Origin: Sphingobacterium detergens
GTDB taxonomy: Bacteria > Bacteroidota > Bacteroidia > Sphingobacteriales > Sphingobacteriaceae
Reading direction: 5' to 3'
Assembly: GCF_003610355.1 (NCBI RefSeq)
Contig: NZ_RAPY01000001.1
Span: forward strand, 310,001-374,000
DNA length: 64,000 nt
The translations under genes and the position numbers were made by a program. Below the pieces are notes generated by a model. That model saw nothing but the letters and a program-made list of their open reading frames with translations. It had not been told where the DNA came from and made no database searches. Positions 40,875 through 49,570 of the stretch are shown here, one piece after another. Within the stretch, counting starts at the first letter, position 1, and every line of letters starts with the position of its first letter.

Positions 40875-41732
40875 ATGGAAGTTCAAACAGTTTTTTTAAG
40901 GTACATCCTTGCGCCTTTATTAGTATTTATTTCGGCCATTGTAATGTCGGTCTGGAATAAGAAGAATAGTCTTCTGAGTAATAAGAAGCTTATCATTTCG
41001 ATCTTGTTGGGAGGATTGGCATTGGCATTGCCTGGTTTTTTCGGGTTTTTGGGTTTTGCATTTATGCCCTGGGGCTATTTCATGACAATGATCTATGCAT
41101 TTGGGGTCGGTGTTTTATGGGTATATCTGCTGAGCAAATGGGATTTGAATAGCTTAGAAAATAGAAAGGTTTTTGTATTTTTTGTGATGTTGATAATGCT
41201 ACTGCTCGGATTATATATCTATAAACTATTTTTTGATTGGATGAGTCCTTTCCGATTAGGGTGGTGGGCAGCAACTAGCGTTTCGATTTTCTTTGTGCCA
41301 ATGTTTTTTTGGTGGACTTATATTGCGTTGCTTTCTATTCCGATGGAGATCCATCGGGTCTGGGAGTATCCACGGTTTCCTGAAGAAATTAATTTGGACC
41401 ACCTGGATTTTGACAAATTGCTGGTATTGGAACTGGAATTATACAAGGATAGCAAAGATGTCGAACCATTACGTGTAAAGGTAAAAGCCCCTGAAAAGAT
41501 GAATTTCGGGTTGTGGTTTCAAAAATTTATTGAAGATTACAATAGTAAATTTCCCAATGCGCCAGTTCGCTATGCCGATATTGGCGGAGAATATCAGAAA
41601 TGGATATTTGTTGTGAAACGGTCTGTTTTCAAGCGAAATGTCTATATCGATCCAAGTTTGGATATTTCGGGAAATCAGATTACAGAAAAAATGACCATAC
41701 ACGCTAAGCGTGTTTCAGAAACAATAGGATAA
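40875..41732 (+). CDS. tssN: T6SS-iii inner-membrane protein TssN
   Basis: 285 residues from ATG 40875. About five membrane helices (YILAPLLVFISAIVMSVW, LIISILLGGLALALPGFFGF, YFMTMIYAFGVGVLWVYLLS, VFFVMLIMLLLGLYIYKLFF, and SVSIFFVPMFFWWTYIALLS) are followed by a cytoplasmic C-terminal domain with LVLELELYKDSKDVEPLRVK and YADIGGEYQKWIFVV. This layout is that of TssN, which links the trans-envelope complex to the baseplate in Bacteroidetes. The longer GTG frame at 40809 would place the start upstream of the promoter at 40819-40850. Confidence 0.85.
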   Translation: MEVQTVFLRYILAPLLVFISAIVMSVWNKKNSLLSNKKLIISILLGGLALALPGFFGFLGFAFMPWGYFMTMIYAFGVGVLWVYLLSKWDLNSLENRKVFVFFVMLIMLLLGLYIYKLFFDWMSPFRLGWWAATSVSIFFVPMFFWWTYIALLSIPMEIHRVWEYPRFPEEINLDHLDFDKLLVLELELYKDSKDVEPLRVKVKAPEKMNFGLWFQKFIEDYNSKFPNAPVRYADIGGEYQKWIFVVKRSVFKRNVYIDPSLDISGNQITEKMTIHAKRVSETIG

Positions 41733-41743
41733 CAAAGAAGGAT

Positions 41744-42889
41744 ATGCAAAAACCATTAAATTACGAAGGCATCAACTGGATTGATGGTATGAAACTTTCC
41801 AGCGGGGATTTTGTTCATACGGATCTTTTTACGCAGGATCTCGTACGCGATAGCATTTCGGTGGGGCTGAATGGTACTAATTTTGGTTTATTACCAGCTT
41901 TCGCAGGATATGAACGTTCATACGATATATCGCTTATCAAAAAAACGACAAGTTATCTAGAAGTTGAAGTTCGATTTTGTAATGCGGTGACCAGCGATGG
42001 TAACCGAATCAACATAGCATATCAGCAAGGAGCAGTTGAAGCAAGTTTCAGTGCCTATATGGATGTTTCTAAATTGGCCCTCGGCGAGCATTATGTAGTT
42101 TTACATGTTAATCCCTTTAAAAGATCAGCTTTTGGCGAACCTAATCCGGAAGAGTCTCCGCTCCGTTATCCCTATGTTAAAAAGGAGTATACAATCGATA
42201 TTGTGAGTAAATCTGATATCAATCAAAGGCAAGTGACAGGATCATTTCTGCCGATTGGTAAGTTGTTTCAAGAAGCACAGGAGACCATATTGATACAGCA
42301 ATACATTATTCCAAGTATCTACGTCGAGAGTCATCCGCTATTGATGGATTATCACAATCGCTTCTATCGCTTGCTGAATGAATTTCAAACGGCTGCCTAT
42401 AAGATCATGGATAAAACAGTTAACAGACCTAAAATCACAGAATTGGGGCTGAATATCCGCTTTATTACTGAAAAGATCTTGGAATATATGGCTACGACAT
42501 TTTTTGAATATAGATCTGTTCTCCCACAACGGGCACCAATATATCTGTTAAAATATTTTTCTGATTTTGCCCATGTATTTTTCAATGCTGTACGTTTAGT
42601 TGAACCTGCTGAACGGGAAGAAATGCTTAAATATTTCTATGAATGGAAAGATGTGACACCAGGTAATTTTGAGGAACGCCTATCCAATCTCATTGAAATG
42701 CGGTATAATCATTTTGAGATTGCTGAGGCCATGAGCTGTGTTGCTGATTTTATGGATGTTATGGTATCGCTATGGGGCAAATTAGCGACATTGGAATATA
42801 TCGGTCAGCGACGGGAAAATATTGTTGTTGCGGAGCAGAAGGTTGTTCAGGAAGTGCAGACAAGACGTACTTGGTCTTTGTTAGATTAA
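41744..42889 (+). CDS. tssK: T6SS baseplate-to-membrane connector TssK
   Basis: 381 residues. YEGINWIDGMKLSSGDF (about 5-21) corresponds to the TssK start motif (V/I-x-W-x-E/D-G-M), and the beta-rich N-terminal shell domain and helical C-terminal region (FRYLLNEFQTAAY-like helix, ERLSNLIEMRYNHFE) agree with the family. It bridges the TssEFG wedges to the membrane complex. 11 bp after tssN, so co-transcribed from the promoter at 40819. Confidence 0.88.
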   Translation: MQKPLNYEGINWIDGMKLSSGDFVHTDLFTQDLVRDSISVGLNGTNFGLLPAFAGYERSYDISLIKKTTSYLEVEVRFCNAVTSDGNRINIAYQQGAVEASFSAYMDVSKLALGEHYVVLHVNPFKRSAFGEPNPEESPLRYPYVKKEYTIDIVSKSDINQRQVTGSFLPIGKLFQEAQETILIQQYIIPSIYVESHPLLMDYHNRFYRLLNEFQTAAYKIMDKTVNRPKITELGLNIRFITEKILEYMATTFFEYRSVLPQRAPIYLLKYFSDFAHVFFNAVRLVEPAEREEMLKYFYEWKDVTPGNFEERLSNLIEMRYNHFEIAEAMSCVADFMDVMVSLWGKLATLEYIGQRRENIVVAEQKVVQEVQTRRTWSLLD

Positions 42890-42953
42890 CATATTTATTA
42901 TTTTAATAAGTAAGGCCTTTGAATCTTTATTTTTTTGCTTATGTTAGCAGAAG

Positions 42954-43526
42954 ATGAAGAACGTATTGTTAATCAACGGAGACCTCTTTAAAACAGCGTC
43001 CACTGATTTTTTGATGGATGCTTACCGCGCTGGTGTTTACCAAGCCGATGGTATTGTGCATGATCTGAAAATCGTTGACTTGCTTTTTAATTATAATATC
43101 AAACTTCCGTCCATCTACTCAAGTCCATTAGAGATTGATCTTCAGGATGCACTGCGTGAGCTACATTGGGCCAAACATATTGTCTTATTTTGTCCAGTCT
43201 ATCGCTCTTATATACCTTCTAAAATAAGAGGATTTTTTGATCGTTTATTCCTGTCCAATCAGAGCAACTTAGACCCTAATCGCATTGACAATAACTTTTA
43301 TGGGAAATCTGCACGTATTGTCAGTATATTGGATAATGAGCTTTTTCATGAATATAGTCAGTTTAAGAAAACAAACTTTATGAGCATCAAGAAGGATGTT
43401 TTTGAAAGGTGTCATATTTCTCCGGTGCGAACTTCGGCAATGGGAGAGTTGCATAACTTAAAAAATTCATACAGTGAAAAATGGGCCGAAAAGTTAGCTC
43501 GGTTTGGAAGAATAGACTTGCTCTAA
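42954..43526 (+). CDS. Flavodoxin-fold / NAD(P)H-quinone-reductase-like protein
   Basis: 190 residues. MKNVLLINGDLFKTASTDFL is a flavodoxin-like first strand and phosphate loop, AKHIVLFCPVYRSYIPSKIRGFFDRLF is the conserved WxxP-x-Y-like second FMN loop followed by a helix, and the remainder completes a three-layer alpha/beta fold. It should bind FMN and reduce quinones, azo or nitro compounds, or be a degenerate relative. It lies 64 bp after tssK on the same strand; whether it is part of the T6SS unit or only a neighbour is open. Confidence 0.65.
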   Translation: MKNVLLINGDLFKTASTDFLMDAYRAGVYQADGIVHDLKIVDLLFNYNIKLPSIYSSPLEIDLQDALRELHWAKHIVLFCPVYRSYIPSKIRGFFDRLFLSNQSNLDPNRIDNNFYGKSARIVSILDNELFHEYSQFKKTNFMSIKKDVFERCHISPVRTSAMGELHNLKNSYSEKWAEKLARFGRIDLL

Positions 43527-43674
43527 AAGTTAAGGATTGCTTCTTTTTTGTCTTGATGACCCTCGTTATAAATCTGTCCATTAATTTCTTGTACTCCCAA
43601 TTGAAAAGTGATACTTCCCTATAAATTTTTGTTATCCAACTTTAGTCAGACATTTAAAACTTCTGGGTAGGGGA

Positions 43675-44157
43675 TCACTTTTTTGTACGTATAAAAATCA
43701 TCGCGATCGCTGTGGTGACAGCACCGAAAATGAAAGCAAAAATAGTAGAATTAATGGCATAATTCTTATAGTTGAAATTTGCTTCCGCTTCGGCTGTTGT
43801 TTTATAATAACCTATTTCGACCGATCGCTTGATGACGTTGGGGAAATACTCCGGACTGATGACATAAGAAATAATCCATTGTGTCAGTGGACTTAATAAA
43901 GCGATAATAGCAGAAAGCACTAAGCCCGAAATTAATCCCCGGATATAGCTCATATTACCGTTGTAGAAATTTTTCTTCTTATCTTTCAGTGCCAGTACCA
44001 TAAATAGGATTGCCGGTATAGCAAAAAGATTGGTCAGGTAAAGGTGATAGTCAATATACTTGCCATGGAGCCCACACACTTTTTCTAATAGCATCCACAC
44101 TAAAGTCATAAGTGTGAAAAAAATAGCCCATTTAATCTCAATTTTAATATTTTTCAT
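43675..44157 (-). CDS. DUF4199 family membrane protein
   Basis: 160 residues with four membrane helices (WAIFFTLMTLVWMLLEKVCG, YLTNLFAIPAILFMVLAL, YIRGLISGLVLSAIIALLSP, STIFAFIFGAVTTAIAMIFI) and the DUF4199 pattern of a short soluble loop with GYYKTTAEAEANF before the last helix. Unknown function; common in Bacteroidetes. Monocistronic on the minus strand. Confidence 0.85.
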   Translation of the reverse strand: MKNIKIEIKWAIFFTLMTLVWMLLEKVCGLHGKYIDYHLYLTNLFAIPAILFMVLALKDKKKNFYNGNMSYIRGLISGLVLSAIIALLSPLTQWIISYVISPEYFPNVIKRSVEIGYYKTTAEAEANFNYKNYAINSTIFAFIFGAVTTAIAMIFIRTKK

Positions 44158-44489
44158 AATGCTCAGTTTTAGACGGTATCTTGTTATTTCTCTGGAAAAC
44201 CATCAATAATCGGTTTATTAAATATAATATTAATTTGGATAGAAAAAACAAGGCTTTACCTGCTTTTTTGCGGTATCTAAATTGACTAAACTCCCCATCT
44301 AAAGCGATTCATCTCCGAGGTAATCCTGTAGAATTATTCCGTACTGACAAACTGTTGTCTTTTGTTTTACTAATTTTATATACCAATAATAGGGGGGCGG
44401 GTTGATAATGCAGTAAAATGCTGAACCCTGTAGAAATATTTCTGTGGGGATAATCCCGTCGAGATCCGGAAATAATAAATAAACTACAA
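44158..44489. other. 332-bp divergent intergenic region
   Basis: Lies between the DUF4199 gene (minus) and the YdeI-like gene (plus), so it must hold both promoters, but no clean TTG/TAnnTTTG pair is visible. The only notable structure is AGAAATATTTCT (44432-44443), a 12-bp palindrome flanked by CCC (44426-44428) and GGG (44446-44448), about 45 bp before the YdeI-like start, possibly a leader hairpin or operator. Confidence 0.5.
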
Positions 44490-45083
44490 ATGAATAAGAT
44501 ACATCAGGTAAAGGAAGTGCAGTCCATCAGTATTCACACACAGGCGGAATGGCGGCAGTGGCTAATGGATAACCATCTTGTGGAGAAATCCGTGTGGATT
44601 ATCTGTCATACAAAGAATTCGGGGCAGCCGGCTGTAGCCTGGAGTGAATTGGTGGATGAAGCATTGTGTTTCGGCTGGATTGATAGTACAAGAAAAACAA
44701 TTCAGAAAGGCTCTTTTAAGCAGTTATTCAGCAGACGTAAGTCCAAGGGAACTTGGTCTAGGGTCAACAAGGAAAAAATAGTGAAGCTTATTGCGAATGG
44801 ACAGATGACTCCAGCAGGACTGGAAGTAATCAGATTGGCCCAGGAAAACGGCTCGTGGTCCGCTCTCGATAGTGTAGAGGAACTGTTTATTCCGGAAGAT
44901 CTGGACAGTGCATTGAAGAGCTATCCCGAGGCTGAAGCATTCTTTGCCGGTTTGAGTAAATCAGCAAAAAAAATGTTGCTGCAATGGATTGCGTTAGCGA
45001 AGCGTCCTGAAACCCGAAACAAACGGATCGTGGAAATTGCGGAACAGGCTGCTTGCCAAATGAAACCAAAGCAATTTCGATAA
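44490..45083 (+). CDS. YdeI/OmpD-associated family protein
   Basis: 197 residues. Contains the family core WSELVDEALCFGWIDSTRKTI (about 50-70) and the C-terminal helical region FFAGLSKSAKKMLLQWIALAKRPETRNKRIVEIAEQ typical of the bacteriocin-protection/YdeI family. Cytoplasmic, no signal. Role not established; linked in other bacteria to envelope stress and antimicrobial tolerance. Followed by a good terminator. Confidence 0.85.
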   Translation: MNKIHQVKEVQSISIHTQAEWRQWLMDNHLVEKSVWIICHTKNSGQPAVAWSELVDEALCFGWIDSTRKTIQKGSFKQLFSRRKSKGTWSRVNKEKIVKLIANGQMTPAGLEVIRLAQENGSWSALDSVEELFIPEDLDSALKSYPEAEAFFAGLSKSAKKMLLQWIALAKRPETRNKRIVEIAEQAACQMKPKQFR

Positions 45084-45180
45084 TCTTAATGATTGAATAA
45101 ATAAATTATTATTTGTAATTATTCTAAATAAGACTTATCTTCGAGACGACATAAGCACTTAAATTTGTTGTTTCATAGGA

Positions 45181-45209
45181 AGACTAGTCGTGAGATTAGT
45201 CTTTTTTTA
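45181..45209 (+). terminator. Intrinsic terminator after the YdeI-like gene
   Basis: AGACTAGTC (45181-45189) pairs with GATTAGTCT (45194-45202), one G-T wobble, 4-nt loop, then a T-run. A second hairpin, TAGACTG-C-CGTAA with TTACG-A-CAGTCTA (45212-45240), follows and sits just after the convergent isochorismatase gene; it lacks a T-run on either strand but may help block read-through. Confidence 0.8.
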
Positions 45210-45251
45210 TTTAGACTGCCGTAATTTTTACGACAGTCTAATGTGTGGTTA

Positions 45252-45890
45252 TTATTTATTCTCAAGTGCAACTTCCTGCGCTTTGTAGTAACTTTCAATC
45301 AAGGCCTGGTAATTTGGCATGACCATGGAAAGTGCTTTGGCATATTTCGCAGCATCCTTGTGTTGCCAGCTTTTTAATACTTCACTGATAACAGCGGTAG
45401 TTGTGATTGGGATAACTCCTGCCAGCTGTAGTCTTGCAAGAGTTACCTGAGTCGATAGCGGGCTCATATCACCAGAGGCATCAATGACCGCAAATACCTC
45501 ATAACCTTCGGCGATCGCTGAAATAGCAGGGAAGGCAACACAGACACTGGTCAGTACTCCCGCAATCACTAATTTTTTCTTCCCGGTATTCTTCACTGCT
45601 TGAACAAAAGCCGGAGTATCCCAGGCATTAACCTCTCCAGTACGACCAACATATACAGCCTGTGGCGCATTTTCGTGGATTTCGGGCATTAATGGTCCAT
45701 TGGGGCCTTTGGGTTCTGATGCGGTAGTGATGACCGGAATATTTTCTATTGCGGCAATTTGGGCTAGTGCCACGACATTGTTTCTTAATGTAGGTACTTC
45801 GATATCTTTGACTGTTTGGAATAGACCACTCTGGTGGTCGATTAGTAAAAATGCAACATCATCTGCATTGATTCTTGTTGTAAGTGCCAT
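45252..45890 (-). CDS. Isochorismatase-family hydrolase (YcaC-like)
   Basis: 212 residues. Cysteine-hydrolase fold with the three catalytic positions: Asp in FLLIDHQSGLF (about 15-24), Lys in GKKKLVIAGVLTSVCV and Cys in the same segment (about 118), followed by AIAEGYEVFAVIDASGDMS. The closest described relatives are YcaC-type octameric hydrolases, whose substrate is unknown. Cytoplasmic, monocistronic; a 12-bp inverted repeat lies 83 bp upstream. Confidence 0.88.
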   Translation of the reverse strand: MALTTRINADDVAFLLIDHQSGLFQTVKDIEVPTLRNNVVALAQIAAIENIPVITTASEPKGPNGPLMPEIHENAPQAVYVGRTGEVNAWDTPAFVQAVKNTGKKKLVIAGVLTSVCVAFPAISAIAEGYEVFAVIDASGDMSPLSTQVTLARLQLAGVIPITTTAVISEVLKSWQHKDAAKYAKALSMVMPNYQALIESYYKAQEVALENK

Positions 45891-45972
45891 AATTTTAAAA
45901 TTTTAATTTGTATAATAAATCTTTGGTTAAAGGTAGGCAGCGTATTTGTAGTGGAAAATAAAGCAGATTAAG

Positions 45973-46002
45973 CCTAAGACTTAAGGTACATTAAGTCTTA
46001 GG
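45973..46002. promoter_or_regulatory. Perfect 12-bp inverted repeat upstream of the isochorismatase-like gene
   Basis: CCTAAGACTTAA-GGTACA-TTAAGTCTTAGG. The arms are perfectly complementary with a 6-nt spacer. It lies upstream of the minus-strand hydrolase gene and about 175 bp downstream of the uxaA stop on the same strand; no T-run adjoins it, so an operator or protein-binding site is more likely than a terminator. Confidence 0.5.
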
Positions 46003-46175
46003 AAATGAACTGTTTCGAAAGAGGCCGTTCATTAGGAATACATTCTAGTTCGGAACTGATGGAACAACCCTTCATGGGCACCTAAGCATGCAAATGGGAG
46101 AATTTAGTTGCTGTTAGCGAATCATAAGTCTTCTCAAGTGGATATTAAAATAGTTCTGTTTGATGGAAAGAAGAC

Positions 46176-47810
46176 TTAAAGGCTCACGCCACGTTTCCAA
46201 GGAATAAAATCGTCCTGTCGAAGTTGTACTGCTTTAGGAATGATTTTTCCGCTGGCTGCCAAAATACAATATTCAAGGATTTCTATTCCCATTTGCTCAA
46301 TTGTCTTCTGGCCTTCGATAATGGCTCCTGTATTGATATCGATGATATCAGACATGTGGGTGGCTAGTCGATTGTTGGTGGCTATTTTGATCGTCGGGCA
46401 GATTGGATTGCCTGTCGGTGTGCCTAGACCTGTAGTAAATAACATGAGGGTTGCTCCAGCGGCGACTTTTCCTGTCGTTGCTTCCACATCATTGCCAGGG
46501 GTACAGACAAGACTGAGTCCAGCTTTGTTTGCCGGTTCGGTATAATCCAGAACAGCTACTACAGGTGAAGTGCCTCCTTTTTTTGCAGCTCCATTGCTCT
46601 TTATGGCATCAGTAATAAGGCCATCCTTAATATTCCCAGGTGAAGGATTCATATGAAAGCCGGACCCAGCCTGTTCAGCTGCAAAGCTGTAGTCACTCAT
46701 CAGCTTTATAAATTTATGAGCGGTTTTTGCATCTTGCATGCGGTCGATGAGCTGCTGCTCGGCTCCGCAGAGTTCAGGAAATTCGGCCAGGAGAACCTTG
46801 CCTCCCAGAGCAACCAAAAGATCCGAGCAGTAACCTACTGCGGGATTGGCAGAGATGCCGCTGAAGCCATCGCTACCACCACATTTGACGCCAAGGGTAA
46901 GTTTGCTGATTGGTTGTGGTGTTCGTCGCAGTTTATTGGCATCGACCATGCCAATAAATGTTTCTTTAATGGCATGCTGCATAAGAGCTCTTTCGCTTCC
47001 TATTTGCTGCTGCGAAAATACAAGCAACGGTTTGTTAAATTGGGGGTTGCGATGGAATAGTGCAGCGCGAAAGTCTTCGACTTGTAGATTCTCGCAGCCT
47101 AGGCTCAATACAGTAACACCAGCAACATTGGGATGATCTGCATAGGCGGCTAATAAATGGGCAAGTACAGTTGCGTCTTGCCGGGTTCCCCCGCAACCAC
47201 CTTGATGCTGTAAAAATTTAATGCCGTCAACGTGCGTAAAAACACGTGCTTCATGTTGTGTGCTTTCGGGTGATAGATCCACTTGCTCTAGGTTTTCAAT
47301 GGAATCATAAGCGCGCAATAGAGCCCGGGTATAATTTTTATATATATTGGAACTGCCGTAACCCAGTTCTTCCTCCATGGCCTGCCGGAGGACATCAATA
47401 TTTCTATTTTCACAAAAAACGGTTGGAATACATAGCCAGTAGTTCGCAGTGCCTACACGACCGTCTGCACGGCGGTAACCCATAAAATGTCGATCTTTGA
47501 ATGAGCTGACATCTGGTGGTGTCCATTGTTGTGAAAATCCTCGGTATTGAAAGGAATCCGCAGCATGTTGGGTATTGGCAGTGTCCATCAGACTGCCTTG
47601 TGTCACATCTTGCGTTAAACGGCCAACGACGACACCATACATCAGGACCTCTTGCCCAGCTTTCAGGTCCTCTATAAAAAATTTATGTTTGGCCGGAATA
47701 TCATTATGGAGGTAATACGTGCTGGATCCGTTTCTTACGGTAGTCTGTGCGTATAAATCCCTCAGTGCGACAATTACATTGTCTTTGGGATGTATTTTAA
47801 GTGTATTCAT
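46176..47810 (-). CDS. uxaA: Altronate dehydratase (UxaA)
   Basis: 544 residues, full-length UxaA with the N-terminal SAF domain (KIHPKDNVIVALRDL, about 4-95) and the C-terminal dehydratase domain (FMGYRRADGRVGTANYW, GGCGGTRQDATVLAHLL, LTLGVKCGGSDGFSGISANPAVG, LCTPGNDVEATTGKVAAGATLMLFTTGLGTPTGNPICP). It converts D-altronate to 2-keto-3-deoxy-gluconate, iron-dependent, in the galacturonate branch. Its ATG overlaps the uxaB stop by 4 nt, so the two are translationally coupled. UxaC, KdgK and KdgA are not in the window. Confidence 0.95.
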   Translation of the reverse strand: MNTLKIHPKDNVIVALRDLYAQTTVRNGSSTYYLHNDIPAKHKFFIEDLKAGQEVLMYGVVVGRLTQDVTQGSLMDTANTQHAADSFQYRGFSQQWTPPDVSSFKDRHFMGYRRADGRVGTANYWLCIPTVFCENRNIDVLRQAMEEELGYGSSNIYKNYTRALLRAYDSIENLEQVDLSPESTQHEARVFTHVDGIKFLQHQGGCGGTRQDATVLAHLLAAYADHPNVAGVTVLSLGCENLQVEDFRAALFHRNPQFNKPLLVFSQQQIGSERALMQHAIKETFIGMVDANKLRRTPQPISKLTLGVKCGGSDGFSGISANPAVGYCSDLLVALGGKVLLAEFPELCGAEQQLIDRMQDAKTAHKFIKLMSDYSFAAEQAGSGFHMNPSPGNIKDGLITDAIKSNGAAKKGGTSPVVAVLDYTEPANKAGLSLVCTPGNDVEATTGKVAAGATLMLFTTGLGTPTGNPICPTIKIATNNRLATHMSDIIDINTGAIIEGQKTIEQMGIEILEYCILAASGKIIPKAVQLRQDDFIPWKRGVSL

Positions 47811-49279
47811 ACTGTTTGCTGTTCGAAAAGATAATCAACTATGGTGCTGCGTAGTCCCACCTGTTTAATACGTTGTAAAATTTCACTGACCATGCAGGCA
47901 AGTCCAGCGTAGTTTAGGAGAGACTCACCCCAGATCTGCTGGTCTGCTAGTAAGGATGGAACAGGATCAGGCTGTTGCAGATGTAATTGCACTGCACTGC
48001 GGTAATCGTCATGAAAGTCGTGTTCTTCAGTGGTCTGCTGCATCAGCAAAATATAGGCTGCAAAGCCGATGGCGACCCCTGTGGGGGGAGCTTGATGCTG
48101 GCCATACCAATAAGGCAGTATAGGAAGCACACGGGTCTTGATCTTACTGCTGAATTGTATGGCAATGGAAGTCCATTGATGGGACAGAAATGGATTTTTG
48201 AAACGGTCAATGACGGTATGGGCAAACTGGTCAGCTTCTGTAGTTAGGATTCCTGTTTGCAGGAGGCTAGGGCCAATTTCCTTGAAAAGGATCTGACGGA
48301 TATAACAGTCCAGGACTGCATCTGTAAAGAATGTTTTGACATCTGCAATACCGGAAAGTATAGCCAGACCACAGCAGAGTGTATGAGTCGCATTTAACAG
48401 GCGGAGCTTAATCTCTTTGTACTTAGCGATATTTGGAACTATTTTGATCGATGGATCCAGGGCTGCAAAAGACAGCTTGTTGTGTACAACACTGCTATCC
48501 GATTCGATGGCCCATAGCCGGTAGGGTTCTGCCATTATCGCAAGTGAATCCACATAAGGCAGTGTCTCTGGGGCTACCTTATTGAGGACAATCCGGTCTA
48601 CTAGCGAATTACAGAAGTAGTTTGCTTGATCAACCCAATCGATAAAGGTGTCTTCAAGTTGTTGCTGATGACATAAATTGAGGATAATATCTTTAAGTAC
48701 AACAGCATTGTCTGTAATGAGTTCGGTAGGTATAATGACCAACCCTTTGGTCGGATCCGCATCGAAATGCCGATAACGAGCATATAGGTAAGCAAGTATT
48801 TTAGCGGCAAGGCTTATTGGAGGACTGTCATGGATTGTACCTTCGGAGCCGACAATACCAGCTTCGGTGGTATTGGAAATCAGGATCTCCATTTCGGGAG
48901 ATCTGGCGGTCTTTAAGATTTCATGCCATTGTTGCTGTGCAGACAATACGCGGGAAATAGCAGCATTGACCTGTCTAGAGACGATATGCTGTCCATCTTC
49001 GTACCCCTGTACAAGTAAAGTATAGAGCGAATTTTGCTGTTCAAAAGCTGTTGTACTGCCTTGATCGGTCGACTTGACAACTAAAATGCGGCCTTGAAAG
49101 ATGCCAGCGAGATTGGCTCGGTGGATATAGTCGTCAGGTAGGCCACGCAAAAGGGCTCCAGTGCCAAATTGGATCACCCGTTCAGGTAGTGTCAATAGAG
49201 ACAGCTCGGGGATATCGACCCATGTGGGATCTATAGCGTTCAGCTGATTCCAAGATAATGTGGCTTTATTATTTTCCAT
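47807..49279 (-). CDS. uxaB: Tagaturonate reductase (UxaB)
   Basis: 490 residues of the polyol/mannitol dehydrogenase family. RVIQFGTGALLRGLPDDYI (about 34-52) is the NAD-binding start specific to UxaB, ISNTTEAGIVG and FCNSLVDRIV follow, and KLRLLNATHTLCCGLAIL (about 290) holds the catalytic Lys-Asn region. It reduces D-tagaturonate to D-altronate with NADH, the step before UxaA. First gene of the minus-strand pair, divergent from susC, with two palindromes in between. Confidence 0.93.
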   Translation of the reverse strand: MENNKATLSWNQLNAIDPTWVDIPELSLLTLPERVIQFGTGALLRGLPDDYIHRANLAGIFQGRILVVKSTDQGSTTAFEQQNSLYTLLVQGYEDGQHIVSRQVNAAISRVLSAQQQWHEILKTARSPEMEILISNTTEAGIVGSEGTIHDSPPISLAAKILAYLYARYRHFDADPTKGLVIIPTELITDNAVVLKDIILNLCHQQQLEDTFIDWVDQANYFCNSLVDRIVLNKVAPETLPYVDSLAIMAEPYRLWAIESDSSVVHNKLSFAALDPSIKIVPNIAKYKEIKLRLLNATHTLCCGLAILSGIADVKTFFTDAVLDCYIRQILFKEIGPSLLQTGILTTEADQFAHTVIDRFKNPFLSHQWTSIAIQFSSKIKTRVLPILPYWYGQHQAPPTGVAIGFAAYILLMQQTTEEHDFHDDYRSAVQLHLQQPDPVPSLLADQQIWGESLLNYAGLACMVSEILQRIKQVGLRSTIVDYLFEQQTV

Positions 49280-49364
49280 TGTTCGTTTTTTTAGCGCGGC
49301 AATTGGGTTTTGATCTGATTTACAATTCTACTGTTTATTATGAAAAACAACAATGAAAATCAAT

Positions 49365-49376
49365 GATAACGTTATC
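49365..49376. promoter_or_regulatory. Palindrome GATAACGTTATC, candidate LacI operator 1
   Basis: Perfect 12-bp palindrome centred on CG, 86 bp upstream of uxaB. LacI/GalR proteins bind such CG-centred palindromes, and a LacI-family gene closes this locus. It shares the core TAACGYTA with operator 2, 89 bp away. Confidence 0.55.
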
Positions 49377-49452
49377 GGTCCGATTTGCTCTGATCAAACT
49401 GTCAGAAAAGTTTTGTTGGTCGTTTGAACGCTTTATATAGACGGCGGATTTT

Positions 49453-49466
49453 CGGTAACGCTACCG
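49453..49466. promoter_or_regulatory. Palindrome CGGTAACGCTACCG, candidate LacI operator 2
   Basis: 14-bp palindrome with a single mismatched pair, CG-centred, 105 bp upstream of the susC start. Same TAACGYTA core as operator 1, suggesting one repressor controls both divergent operons, perhaps with looping over the 89 bp. Confidence 0.55.
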
Positions 49467-49570
49467 CTACTTTATTCGGGCAATCTGTTGGATTTCTTTC
49501 TCCAAAGGTCTTTCTTTGGGTATAACGCAATGGAAATAAACTAAAATCCAACAATTTAAATCGATAAATT

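Noticed and set aside
45212..45240. Bidirectional intrinsic terminator for the isochorismatase-like gene
   Set aside because: The stem is good, but on the minus strand it is followed by an A-run rather than a U-run, so I describe it only as an extra hairpin.
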